A DNA stretch of 64,000 nucleotides from Aliisedimentitalea scapharcae (GTDB lineage: Bacteria; Pseudomonadota; Alphaproteobacteria; Rhodobacterales; Rhodobacteraceae): contig NZ_CP123584.1 in the NCBI RefSeq assembly GCF_045277565.1, forward strand, positions 124,001 through 188,000, written 5' to 3'. The translations under genes and the position numbers were made by a program. Below are positions 50,545 through 59,360 of this stretch, piece after piece. Each line of letters begins with the position of its first letter. Within the stretch, counting starts at the first letter, position 1. Under the pieces are notes generated by a model, which saw nothing but the letters and a program-made list of their open reading frames with translations, had not been told where the DNA came from and ran no database searches.

Positions 50545-51654
50545 ATGTCCCCTCTTGAAGGTCTCAAAGTGGTCGAACTGGCCCGCATCCTGGCCGGTCC
50601 CTGGATTGGCCAATCGCTGGCCGATCTGGGTGCGAACGTCACCAAAGTCGAGGCCGAAAGCGGCGATGACACCCGCGCCTGGGGGCCCCCATTTATCGAA
50701 CGCGATGGGGACAAAACTGCTGCCTATTACTATGCTGCAAACAGGGGCAAGACCGCGGTCGTAGCAGACTTCCGAACCGCGGAAGGTCAAAAGATCGTGC
50801 GTGACCTGGTGGCCGACGCCGACATCCTGATCGAAAACTTCAAAGTCGGCGGATTGGCGAAATACGGGCTGGACTATGACAGCCTGCGGGAGCTGAACCC
50901 GAGGTTGATCTATTGTTCGATTACAGGGTTTGGACAGGACGGCCCTTATGCCAAACGCGCGGGCTATGATTTTTTGATCCAAGGCATGTCGGGGCTGATG
51001 TCGATCACGGGCGAACCCGATCGCCAACCACAAAAAGTAGGAGTGGCGGTAACGGATGTCGTGACCGGGCTTTATGGCACCATCGGGATTCTGGCGGCGG
51101 TGGAGCAACGTCACCGCACCGGGCTGGGTCAGCATATTGATATGTCGTTACTGGATTGCGCCACCGCACTGTTGGCCAATCAGGCGATGAATTACCTGGC
51201 CACCGGCAACAGCCCATTGCGCAAAGGCAATGACCACCCCAATATCTCACCCTATCAGGTATTGCCCACGGCGGACGGGCATATCATTCTGGCCGTTGGC
51301 AATGACGGACAGTTCCAGCGGTTCTGCCGGGTGATCGAGCGCCTGGATCTGGCAGAGAACCCCGATTATGCCAGCAACGGGTTGCGGGTGTCCAACCGCG
51401 ACGCGTTGACAGCTGAATTGGCGGACTCCCTGAGCAACTGGACCTCGGCCGAGCTGTTGTCTGCACTGGAAGCGGCCACTGTGCCTGCCGGGCCGATCAA
51501 CTCTATCGGGCAAGCTTTTGAAGACCCTCAGGTGCAAGCCCGTGGACTGGTGATCGAACCCGAAGGCATCAAAGGCGTACGCGGCCCTTGGAAATTCTCG
51601 GACGCCGAACTGGCGCTGGACAAGACCGCACCGGTCCTGCCCAAGGCCCAGTAG
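50545..51654 (+). CDS. Type III CoA-transferase (CaiB/BaiF family)
   Basis: The 369-residue protein has the family start PLEGLKVVELARILAGPWIGQSLADLGANVTKVE and the catalytic-Asp region LIENFKVGGLAKYGLDYDSL. Further marks are ITGFGQDGPYAKRAGYDFLIQGMSGLM and IDMSLLDCATALLANQ. These enzymes move CoA between carboxylic acids, for example from succinyl-CoA to a dicarboxylic or hydroxy acid. The substrate is not evident. It is 29 bases after the regulator on the same strand, so the two are probably cotranscribed. AAAGGAAACG precedes ATG 50545. Confidence 0.88.
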   Translation: MSPLEGLKVVELARILAGPWIGQSLADLGANVTKVEAESGDDTRAWGPPFIERDGDKTAAYYYAANRGKTAVVADFRTAEGQKIVRDLVADADILIENFKVGGLAKYGLDYDSLRELNPRLIYCSITGFGQDGPYAKRAGYDFLIQGMSGLMSITGEPDRQPQKVGVAVTDVVTGLYGTIGILAAVEQRHRTGLGQHIDMSLLDCATALLANQAMNYLATGNSPLRKGNDHPNISPYQVLPTADGHIILAVGNDGQFQRFCRVIERLDLAENPDYASNGLRVSNRDALTAELADSLSNWTSAELLSALEAATVPAGPINSIGQAFEDPQVQARGLVIEPEGIKGVRGPWKFSDAELALDKTAPVLPKAQ

Positions 51655-51675
51655 GCCGCAATCCGCAGATTCAGA

Positions 51676-51707
51676 AAACAGCCGCCTCGGGAACGAGGCG
51701 GCTGTTT
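51676..51707. terminator. Bidirectional terminator between CoA-transferase and TRAP genes
   Basis: A 14-base perfect stem (arms AAACAGCCGCCTCG and CGAGGCGGCTGTTT) with a GGAA tetraloop. The A/T ends of the arms give a short T-run on both strands, as expected between convergent operons. Confidence 0.8.
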
Positions 51708-51770
51708 CAGTTGGGGATCAAAGGTTTGGATCTATGCCCTCAGACTCTAACGCAGACGCCAATCCCGCGA

Positions 51771-53090
51771 TCAGAACAGCAAACCCGGTAACCACAGCGC
51801 GATCTGCGGGAAGGCCACAACCAGCGCCAACCCGAAAATCTGCAGCGCCACAAACGGAATCGCCGCCCAATATATGTCGCCAATGGTGATATCCGCCGGT
51901 GCAACCGATCGCATGTAAAACAGGTTGTAGCCGAACGGTGGTGTTAAATACGCGGACTGCATCGACAGAATGAACAACACCGCAAACCATGTGGTGTCAT
52001 AGCCCAGATCCCGCACAATCGGAACGAACAACGGCACAGTGATGAACACGATGGCAAAATCGTCCAGAAACATACCCAACACAAAGTAAGTGGCCAACAT
52101 GGCGATGATCACCAGTATGGGTGACAATTCAAAATCTTCGATCAGCTCACCGACGATCATCCCCGCACCCAGGCCCACATAGATTTTCGAGAAGAACACG
52201 GCCGCGATGGTGATCCACATCAACATTCCCATCAGCTTGGTCGTCGTCAGCATGACATAGCGCAGCATGTCCCAGCTGACCCGGCCGTGCAGCGCCGCAA
52301 TCACCAACGCGCCAAATGCACCAATGGCAGACGCCTCAGACGGAGACGTCACTCCGCCAATAATACACCCCAAGACCGTAGCAATCAGAACTCCTGGCGG
52401 GATCAAATGGCGCAGGGATTTCAGTTTTTCCAAACCGCTGAACCGCTCTTCATCCGGGGCGGGTGGGCCAAGGCTCGGGTTAAACCGGCAGCGCACCAGT
52501 ACATAAAGGATATATATCCCGGCCAGCATCAGCCCCGGCATCAGACCGGCGGCAAACAGTTTGCCCACGGAATCGCGACTGAGAAACGCATAGATGATCA
52601 TCAACACCGAAGGCGGGATTAGGAAACCCAACGCGCCTCCGGCCATAATCGTGCCGGTCACCAGTTTCTTGTCATAGCCGCGTTTCAGCATCGCAGGCAG
52701 CGCGATGATACCCAATGACACGGTGGCTGCGCCGGAAACACCGGCCATGGCGGCGATCAGGGCACAAATGATGACAGTACCGACCCCCAATCCACCGGGC
52801 ACCCCCCCCATCAGCTTGTGGATCATCTCGAACAAGTCATCCGTGATGCCGCTCCGTTGCAGCACAAGCCCCATGAAGATAAATAGTGGCAACGCCACCA
52901 GCAGGAAATTGTCCATCGCGCTGTAGGTCGAGCTGACCAACAATTCGAGCCCACCGGGTCCCCACAACACAAAGGCGCTGCCAACGCCGGAAATCGTCAA
53001 TGCCCAGGCCAGCGGCGATCCCATCGCCATCAAGGCCAGCATTGACAGGAACATGATCGCCGTCGTGGTCAGCGGATCGAGTTCAGCCAT
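51771..53090 (-). CDS. dctM: TRAP transporter large permease (DctM)
   Basis: The 439-residue inner-membrane protein has about 12 helices and DctM marks: LALMAMGSPLAWALTISGVG, GFLIPPSVLMIIYAFLSRDS (the conserved IPPS loop) and VTSPSEASAIGAFGALVIA. Near the end is TPPFGYNLFYMRSVAP. It carries the substrate with Na+ after delivery by DctP. ATG 53090 follows GGAGGAAAC; a longer frame to 53114 is less likely. The substrate is unknown; TRAP systems take carboxylates and zwitterions such as ectoine. Confidence 0.93.
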   Translation of the reverse strand: MAELDPLTTTAIMFLSMLALMAMGSPLAWALTISGVGSAFVLWGPGGLELLVSSTYSAMDNFLLVALPLFIFMGLVLQRSGITDDLFEMIHKLMGGVPGGLGVGTVIICALIAAMAGVSGAATVSLGIIALPAMLKRGYDKKLVTGTIMAGGALGFLIPPSVLMIIYAFLSRDSVGKLFAAGLMPGLMLAGIYILYVLVRCRFNPSLGPPAPDEERFSGLEKLKSLRHLIPPGVLIATVLGCIIGGVTSPSEASAIGAFGALVIAALHGRVSWDMLRYVMLTTTKLMGMLMWITIAAVFFSKIYVGLGAGMIVGELIEDFELSPILVIIAMLATYFVLGMFLDDFAIVFITVPLFVPIVRDLGYDTTWFAVLFILSMQSAYLTPPFGYNLFYMRSVAPADITIGDIYWAAIPFVALQIFGLALVVAFPQIALWLPGLLF

Positions 53091-53136
53091 GTTTCCTCCT
53101 CCCCGGGCAACCATTGGCTACCCGCGTAAATGCGCC

Positions 53137-53712
53137 CTACTTGGTGGCGGCTTTCAATAATTCGGGGTCAATGTCGCTCTCGTCTTCGCCCGCGCGAGGA
53201 TCGACAAAATCAATTCCCAGCAGAACCAAAACCGAACGCAGCAATTCCGCGATGTTTTGCAGGATCACCAGGCCGACTGCGACGGGGATGACCGTCTTGA
53301 TCGGGTAGATCGCCGGTTGCCAGATGCTTTTGTTCGAATACTCACGTACTGCCCAACTGTCGGCGGCAAACTCAACGGCCATTTTAAAGAAGACACCCAG
53401 CACCACCAAGCCGATGGTAAAGATGATGGTGTCGCAGAACGCCTTGCCACGCGGCCCCATCAGGCCATAGATCACTTCGGACCGGACATGTCCGCGATGG
53501 CGCAGGGTATAGGACCCAGCCAACATGCAGAATGCTCCGTACAACATTGTCGATGTCTCATGCGCCCAAATGGTGGGCGAATTGAGGAAGTAGCGAGCCA
53601 CGATTTCCAGCATCAGCACAGAGATCATGGCCAGGGTCAGCCATGAAATGGCCCGCCCGACAAAATCGGACAGGCCATCCTGGGCGACCAGATATCTGGT
53701 CACCGCGCTCAT
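53137..53712 (-). CDS. dctQ: TRAP transporter small permease (DctQ)
   Basis: The 191-residue protein has four membrane segments with the DctQ pattern: LTLAMISVLMLEIVARYFLNSPTIWAHETS, HRGHVRSEVIYGLM and VAVGLVILQNIAELLRSV. The start codon shares one base with the dctP stop (TAATG), so translation is coupled. The small subunit pairs with DctM in the membrane. Confidence 0.9.
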   Translation of the reverse strand: MSAVTRYLVAQDGLSDFVGRAISWLTLAMISVLMLEIVARYFLNSPTIWAHETSTMLYGAFCMLAGSYTLRHRGHVRSEVIYGLMGPRGKAFCDTIIFTIGLVVLGVFFKMAVEFAADSWAVREYSNKSIWQPAIYPIKTVIPVAVGLVILQNIAELLRSVLVLLGIDFVDPRAGEDESDIDPELLKAATK

Positions 53713-54725
53713 TACAGGCGGCCTTGGGCCTTGGCGTTGGCGATCAATGCGTCAACAAATGCCTTGTTGCGGTCCGACCGTGCCGCCTCTTCGGCCCACA
53801 CGCCTTGTGCAGCCTTTGTCAGCGCCTTGGAATCCGCATCGGGTAAAGTCGCGTATGCAAAGGTGCCATCTGCGACGCCGGCGTTGCCGTCTGCCAACCA
53901 CTGGTGAATGTCATCTGCAAACTGCTGAATTGCGACGTTCAGGATCTGCTTGTGCTCATCGCTCAACTTGTCCCAAGCTGCGGGATTGGCCAAAAAGGTT
54001 TCAGTCCAGCCCGGCATCAGCATGTTCATAAAGGTATAGTTCTGGGCCGTTTCGTTCAGCTTGAGCTGTTCGTATTCAACCGGACCACCATAGATGGCAC
54101 CATCGATCACACCTGTCGACATGCCGATATACAGCTCCTGGGCCGGGAGATACACGGTTGGAATGTCAAAAGCGTTCAAAACCTTGGCGACATTGGATGT
54201 GGCGCGGATCTTGCGGGTTTTCAAATCTTCCAGAGAAGTGACCGGCTCTTTGGTCAGCAGGTCATAGTTATGACCATATCCCTTGCCCAGATACACGGTG
54301 CCGGCTTCGGAATACGCTTCGGTCAGAAGCGCTTCTACTTCGGGGCTGTCAAACAGCGCCTTCGCTTCATCCACGCTGGCCCAAGCCCCCGGAAGCCCGG
54401 CCTCGATGTTGCCGACATCCACCTGGCCAGACCAATACCCGCCGGTACCATGTACGATATCTACAGTACCCTTCGAGACGGCATCAGCAAACTGATCCGA
54501 CGCGACCAGTTCACCCCCACGAAAATACTGGATACGCAGCGAACCGTTTGAAGCTTCCTTGACAGCCTTTTTGAACTTCTTGGCGATCGGATCAATTTCA
54601 GTTCCATAGAAAGTGTGGAACCGCAGGCGCACGGTTTCGGCAGAAGCAGCCGATGCAACCGATGTCAGCGCAGCGGCACCTGCAATCATGCCCAGCGCGG
54701 CACGGCGGGAAAAAGAGAGTTTCAT
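53712..54725 (-). CDS. dctP: TRAP transporter solute-binding protein (DctP), Tat-type signal
   Basis: The 337-residue periplasmic protein starts MKLSFSRRAALGMIAGAAA, with a twin-arginine pair in SRRAAL before the hydrophobic stretch, so folding before export is likely. The mature part has RLRFHTFYGTEIDPIAKKFKKAV, then IQYFRGGELVASDQFADAVSKGTVDI and the DctP arginine region RATSNVAKVLNAFDIPTVYLPAQELYIGMSTGVIDG. ATG 54725 has AGGAGG upstream. Its promoter is the AT-rich region shared with the ATP-grasp gene, which carries TTGCGCAA sites. Confidence 0.92.
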   Translation of the reverse strand: MKLSFSRRAALGMIAGAAALTSVASAASAETVRLRFHTFYGTEIDPIAKKFKKAVKEASNGSLRIQYFRGGELVASDQFADAVSKGTVDIVHGTGGYWSGQVDVGNIEAGLPGAWASVDEAKALFDSPEVEALLTEAYSEAGTVYLGKGYGHNYDLLTKEPVTSLEDLKTRKIRATSNVAKVLNAFDIPTVYLPAQELYIGMSTGVIDGAIYGGPVEYEQLKLNETAQNYTFMNMLMPGWTETFLANPAAWDKLSDEHKQILNVAIQQFADDIHQWLADGNAGVADGTFAYATLPDADSKALTKAAQGVWAEEAARSDRNKAFVDALIANAKAQGRL

Positions 54726-55118
54726 GGTTGTTCCTCCTGGTGGGGATTGATGCATCCCAGAATATTCCAGCAGACGGACGTGCGATCAATTTTTTGCGCA
54801 AGCATCCATCAGCATGGCGAATCACCTACATGATTCAGTCATATTTGCGCAATAATTTACGACTAAAGTTCTTGTATATTTGACGAATTCTCGGCAAAAT
54901 CGATTGTGTCACACGATGATTTCAAATTTTTATGGTATCTTTTCAAAGATATGGCAAATATGGGCTTCAAAAAATGGCAAAGTGACGCACTCAATATTAT
55001 GAGCGAATTTGCATCGCTATTTAGAGCATCTTTACTTTATAAGATTGTGCGCAAGACCGAATCGAAGTTGCCCATGGGTCAACCTCCCGTCACCGCGCTT
55101 AGAAGGAGTAGCGCCCAT
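54726..55118. promoter_or_regulatory. AT-rich divergent promoter region with two TTGCGCAA palindromes
   Basis: This 393-base region separates dctP from the ATP-grasp gene. TTGCGCAA occurs at 54794-54801 and 54845-54852, centres 51 bases apart (about five turns). Their flanks match those of the two elements upstream of gabT. About 54840-55060 is markedly AT-rich. The downstream reading frame is open from 54906, but codons before 55119 look non-coding. No separate small gene is supported. Confidence 0.55.
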
Positions 55119-56573
55119 ATGAGTTCCCAGAAACCGCCCCTTCGCGGGCTGACCGAGATTTTTCGTTTCTTGCGCCGCAATGAAACGCCAATCTATGTGA
55201 TCATGCCGACACCCTTTAACCTGCTGGGATTGGACCAGTGGGTTGGTGGGCTGGAGTATGTAAATTACTTTGATATTTTTGACGGGCGTCACCCGCGTAC
55301 ATTCCTCCCCACTCAGACCGAGCCTCAGGATTTCAGGTCGATGGAGGACGTGGGCAACTATCTGATCGATCACCCAGAGTTCCGAGCGCACGTTAAATCC
55401 CAGAGTCCTGGGATGGCGCTGTTCGTACAGTTCGATGACAAGACCGAAGAGCTTTGCGAAGAGGTCGGCCTGACCATCGGTTTGCCTTCAAACGACCTGC
55501 GCAACCGACTGGACAGCAAAATCGAAACCACCCGCCTGGGCAACGAGGCCGGAGTGCCCAGCGCGCCCAACATCATGGGCGAAGCCAATACCTATGGCGA
55601 TCTGGTCAAACTGGCCGAACGCGCCGGATTGGGACGGGATCTGGTTGTTCAGACGCCTTATGGAGACAGTGGCCGCACCACTTTTTTCATCAAATCCACA
55701 GACGATTGGGACAAATACGCCAACAAGATCATAGGCCAGTCGTTGAAAATCATGAAGCGGTTGAACCATCTGCCCGGCACCATCGAAGGCTGTGCCACAC
55801 GACACGGATCGCTGGTTGGTCCTGTCATGACGGACATCACCGGGTTCGAAGAAATCACTCCGTACAAGGGCGGTTGGTGTGGAAATGACATTTCGCCCAG
55901 CATTCTGCCTGACGGCATCCCGGACAAGGTGCGCGACATGGCGCGCAAGTTCGGAGATCGCCTGTACCAGGAAGGATACAAGGGCGTGTTCTGCATCGAC
56001 TTCTTGCTGGATACAGACACCAACGAGGTCTATCTGGGCGAGCTGAACCCGCGTATCAGCGGTGCCTCTCCGCCAACAAACCTGATCACCTCGACCTATG
56101 GCGGTTGCCCCTTGTTCCTGCTCCACCTGCTGGAGTTCATGGACGTCGAGTACGACGTTGACATCCAAGAGATCCAGTCGCGCTGGAATCACTATGACCA
56201 CTGGACCCAGCTGATCCTGAAACAAACCGACGATAAGGTCGAACTGATCACAAAGGCACCGCAATCAGGTATCTGGCAAATGGGCGACGATGGCGACATC
56301 GAATTTCTGCGCCCTGGTCACAATATCAACGCTCTGGGCAATGAGAACGAGGCGTTTTATCTGCGCGTCTATGGGGTTGGCGAATACTGTTATCACGGTG
56401 CCGATCTGGGGTGCCTGCTGGCTCGTGGCCGGATGCAGTCGGACGATCGCGAACTGCTGGATCGTGCCAAGAGGTGGAACAAGGCGATCAAGGGCGAATT
56501 CAAAAGTGTTCCGCTCTCTCCCCACACGCATGTTTCGCTGCCAACCGACATGACGGCAGGGAAATGGTTCTAG
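55119..56573 (+). CDS. ATP-grasp ligase-like protein (biotin-carboxylase-like fold)
   Basis: The 484-residue protein appears to be a carboxylate-amine/thiol ligase that activates an acid as an acyl phosphate. Within the ATP-grasp region SKIETTRLGNEAGVPSAPN (about 133-151), QTPYGDSGRTTFF (about 198-210, Gly-rich loop) and the metal ligands in VFCIDFLLD (290-298) and GELNPRISG (307-315) are visible. No biotinyl domain is present. ATG 55119 has GAAGGAG at nine bases; the frame is open 71 codons upstream but there the sequence is AT-rich promoter. It overlaps the C45 gene by ten bases. The acceptor amine and acid are unknown. Confidence 0.8.
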   Translation: MSSQKPPLRGLTEIFRFLRRNETPIYVIMPTPFNLLGLDQWVGGLEYVNYFDIFDGRHPRTFLPTQTEPQDFRSMEDVGNYLIDHPEFRAHVKSQSPGMALFVQFDDKTEELCEEVGLTIGLPSNDLRNRLDSKIETTRLGNEAGVPSAPNIMGEANTYGDLVKLAERAGLGRDLVVQTPYGDSGRTTFFIKSTDDWDKYANKIIGQSLKIMKRLNHLPGTIEGCATRHGSLVGPVMTDITGFEEITPYKGGWCGNDISPSILPDGIPDKVRDMARKFGDRLYQEGYKGVFCIDFLLDTDTNEVYLGELNPRISGASPPTNLITSTYGGCPLFLLHLLEFMDVEYDVDIQEIQSRWNHYDHWTQLILKQTDDKVELITKAPQSGIWQMGDDGDIEFLRPGHNINALGNENEAFYLRVYGVGEYCYHGADLGCLLARGRMQSDDRELLDRAKRWNKAIKGEFKSVPLSPHTHVSLPTDMTAGKWF

Positions 56574-57796
56574 AACCGAACACATCTGGGTTGGATGTGA
56601 ATGCCGCCCATGCCCAATTGACGTTCCGGTGCTTATGCGAACAGGCACCGGACGATGCGTGGCGGCGTGTCATTGCACACGGGTGGCCAGGTTGGCGCGA
56701 ATGGTTTACGTCGCGCGGTGGAAATGACCTGCCCATCACAGAAGCACATCGTGCCCTGCGTCGGTTCATGCCCGAATTCGAACCCCTCGTGGAAGAGCTC
56801 AATCAGGCAGCCAACCCAGACGAGTCCCTGCAAAGGTTTCTCACGTTCTGGTGCCCACCGCGCTATCTGGTGAACTGTTCGCAGGCGGTAATTGTGGATG
56901 ACAAAGGTCCCTTTCTGATCCGCAATTATGATCTGGATCCTGCGCTGAATGAAGCGACACTGCTGACTACTTCCTGGCGCGGCACGCGGGTCATGGGCAT
57001 GGTCGAGGCCATGGCGGGGCTGGCTGACGGAATGAACGAACACGGGCTGACAGCGTCGCTGACCTTTGGTGGGCGGATCAACGTGGGCAAAGGGTTCGGT
57101 ATTCCGTTGATCATGCGCTATTTGCTTCAGATGTGCCGTGATACCCAGGACGCAGTCGACCTCTTGCGGGCTGTCCCCGCGCATATGTCTTATAACATCA
57201 CGCTGATTGATGCCTCGGGGGATTGGTCAACCGTAATGGTCGCTCCCGACCGGCCAACAATGGTTCGCCAACAACCTTGGGCAACCAACCACCAACTGGG
57301 CGTGGAATGGCCTCGGCATGGGCGGATCTCGAACACGTTGGGACGGGCGCAACATCTGGAACGGCTGCTAGAAGATACAGCCGCGAACGCCTGCACTCTG
57401 CACCAGACGTTCCGTCAAAAACCCGTGTTCAGCACAAATTACCGTCAGGGGTTCGGCACCGTCTACACCGCCGCCTACCGCCCCTTGCAGCGCGAGGTCC
57501 AACTGAGCTGGAGCGATGGAACAACAGTTGTTCGTACGATGGATCAGGTCGGCTCTCACAAACAGCCTATCGCCTATTTCGACAGCGGGTCCCGCGCACC
57601 CGCAACACCCACCTATACCCCACCAGCATGGCACCCCGATTGGTACGACGCCTTTGTCAAAGCCACCCACCCGGCGCATAGCGGCCCGGAACAGGTCCGC
57701 CTGGCCGCGTTCTGGCGGCGCAACCATTTTGGGCAGGACCATGACTGGTGGAACCTGCTCCCCAACACCACCGACATTCTTCAGGAGGATAGCTAA
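56564..57796 (+). CDS. C45-type Ntn hydrolase (acyl-CoA:6-aminopenicillanate acyltransferase-like)
   Basis: The 410-residue protein belongs to the peptidase C45 / linear amide C-N hydrolase group. The likely nucleophile is Cys105 in LVNCSQAVIV, exposed by self-cleavage before it. It is followed by IRNYDLD and GLADGMNEHGLTASLTFGG, with WATNHQ near the end, as in AAT-like amidases. Such enzymes split or exchange amide bonds. The start ATG 56564 overlaps the ATP-grasp gene by ten bases after GGCAGGG. It is followed without a gap by a nitrilase gene, so a ligase and two amidase-type enzymes are made together. No signal peptide is seen; it acts in the cytoplasm. Confidence 0.82.
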   Translation: MVLEPNTSGLDVNAAHAQLTFRCLCEQAPDDAWRRVIAHGWPGWREWFTSRGGNDLPITEAHRALRRFMPEFEPLVEELNQAANPDESLQRFLTFWCPPRYLVNCSQAVIVDDKGPFLIRNYDLDPALNEATLLTTSWRGTRVMGMVEAMAGLADGMNEHGLTASLTFGGRINVGKGFGIPLIMRYLLQMCRDTQDAVDLLRAVPAHMSYNITLIDASGDWSTVMVAPDRPTMVRQQPWATNHQLGVEWPRHGRISNTLGRAQHLERLLEDTAANACTLHQTFRQKPVFSTNYRQGFGTVYTAAYRPLQREVQLSWSDGTTVVRTMDQVGSHKQPIAYFDSGSRAPATPTYTPPAWHPDWYDAFVKATHPAHSGPEQVRLAAFWRRNHFGQDHDWWNLLPNTTDILQEDS

Positions 57797-58707
57797 TGTC
57801 CCGTTTCGCCATCGCCGGTATCCAGATGCACATTACCACCCATCGCAATATCGAAGAGATGCGCCAGCGGATGGAAATCCTGTTTCATTTGTACCCATGG
57901 GTCGAAATGGTCGTATTTTCTGAACTGGCCGCGCACGGTCCGGCACTGCATGCTTCCCAGCCGAAAGGCGGAAGTTATGAACGTGAATTTGCCGAGATGG
58001 CCCGCCATTATGACACATGGCTGATCCCCGGGTCATATTTTGAAGAGCTGGACGGCGCGATCTATAACACCACCCCGGTCTTCAACCCCGAAGGCGAGGT
58101 GGTCACCCGCTATCGCAAGATGTTCCCTTTCACACCCTATGAAAAAGGTGTCACCCCAGGTCGCGAATTCTGCGTCTTTGATGTCCCGGACGTGGGCCGT
58201 TTTGGTGTTTCGATCTGTTATGACCTGTGGTTCCCCGAAGTGACCCGGACCCTGACTTCCATGGGGGCCGAGGTCATTATCAACCCCGTATTGGCCAGCT
58301 TTGTCGATCGTCCGGCCGACCTAGCGATTGCCCAGGGTTCCGCGGCGATGTTCCAGTCCTATATTTTCCACATCAACGGTTTGCTGGCAGGCGGAAACGG
58401 CTATTCCATGGTCATCGATCCGGCTGGCCAAATCCTGCATCGCGGCAACGTTCAAGAGGAAATGATCCCCATCGAAGTGGACTTCGAACTGGTTCGCCAT
58501 CAACGCCGCAATGGTATCCTGAACATGGGTCAGCCGTTGAAAAGCTTTCGCGACAACACCGTCGAATTCCCCCCCTACCAGCCCGGGTTTGACCGCGGCT
58601 ATCTAAATTCTCTCGGGCCGCTGCAAAAGCCCGCCCGGAGGGCAGGGAAAACGGCAATCGCTGCCCTGCCAGCCGCGATGCCCGCAACCGATCAGAAGAC
58701 CGGTTGA
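57796..58707 (+). CDS. Nitrilase-superfamily carbon-nitrogen hydrolase
   Basis: The 303-residue amidase has the full triad: Glu43 in VVFSELAAHGP, Lys108 in YRKMFPFTPYEKG, Cys141 in GVSICYDLWFPE. The sequence pattern (RYRKMFPF...YEKGVTPG) is of the amidase/carbamoylase branch rather than true nitrilases. It may hydrolyse an amide or carbamoyl group made or exposed by the two preceding enzymes. The start codon shares a base with the C45 stop, after AGGAGG. The substrate is unknown. Confidence 0.88.
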   Translation: MSRFAIAGIQMHITTHRNIEEMRQRMEILFHLYPWVEMVVFSELAAHGPALHASQPKGGSYEREFAEMARHYDTWLIPGSYFEELDGAIYNTTPVFNPEGEVVTRYRKMFPFTPYEKGVTPGREFCVFDVPDVGRFGVSICYDLWFPEVTRTLTSMGAEVIINPVLASFVDRPADLAIAQGSAAMFQSYIFHINGLLAGGNGYSMVIDPAGQILHRGNVQEEMIPIEVDFELVRHQRRNGILNMGQPLKSFRDNTVEFPPYQPGFDRGYLNSLGPLQKPARRAGKTAIAALPAAMPATDQKTG

Positions 58708-58746
58708 AAGAACCCCATTCCAAAACTTGATGTGAAAGGAAAGCAC

Positions 58747-59265
58747 ATGACTTCATCTCACGCCAAAATCCCAACCAAACCCAAAGGGTTCAACGCCATC
58801 ACCGCTTCGATTGCGGTTCCAAACATCTCGGATGCTGTTGCTTTTTATGCCGACACTCTGGGCGCTGATCTGATCGAATGCCTAACCATCCCCGGTTCTG
58901 AAACCGCCATCTATGCAACGATCAAAGTTTCCGGCACCACGGTTGTTCTGAACCTGGATGACACGGCCCTGCCTTATGGCGAACCAGGCCACGTGACCCT
59001 GCACCATTATCTAAACGATATCGAAGAGGTGTTTGAAAAGGCAATCAACAACGGCGCAGTGGTTGTTTCGCCCATCACCCCGGCCTGGTGGGGGGATTTA
59101 ACGGCCGTTCTGGTCGATCCCTTTGGTGTTCGTTGGAGCCTGGCGCAGCGTGCCGAACAGTTAAACTCACAGGAACGCAGACAGCGACTCGAAGCGCTGT
59201 ATAGCCCACCCAAAGTCGAAGAGGTGCCTGAGCAGGTTGGTCCGGGTTTCGAAGCGGGCACCTAA
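58747..59265 (+). CDS. VOC-superfamily (glyoxalase-like) protein
   Basis: The 172-residue protein has one VOC module: ITASIAVPNISDAVAFYADTLGAD, TTVVLNLDD and a C-terminal WWGDLTAVLVDPFGVRWSLA. Metal-binding His/Glu positions are not clear, so it may be an enzyme of unknown substrate or a binding protein. The PhnB/EhpR-like group shares this pattern. ATG 58747 follows GAAAGGAAA; a GTG five codons upstream is open. It is likely the fourth gene of the ATP-grasp operon. Confidence 0.8.
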   Translation: MTSSHAKIPTKPKGFNAITASIAVPNISDAVAFYADTLGADLIECLTIPGSETAIYATIKVSGTTVVLNLDDTALPYGEPGHVTLHHYLNDIEEVFEKAINNGAVVVSPITPAWWGDLTAVLVDPFGVRWSLAQRAEQLNSQERRQRLEALYSPPKVEEVPEQVGPGFEAGT

Positions 59266-59360
59266 GTGCGGCAAAACTTATCAACCTATCGGTAAAACAA
59301 CTTTGCCTGATCGCGGGCGGTCGCGGATAGTTTCCCTGAACTGCAAAAAAGGGAACCGAG

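Noticed and set aside
51218..51225. TTGCGCAA inside the CoA-transferase gene
   Set aside because: It lies in the middle of coding sequence without the AT-rich flanks of the promoter copies. It shows the 8-mer also occurs by chance.
54906..55118. N-terminal extension of the ATP-grasp protein by 71 residues
   Set aside because: The in-frame stretch is AT-rich unlike the gene body, has no ribosome site at its start, and ATG 55119 has a strong GAAGGAG. It is better read as promoter and leader.
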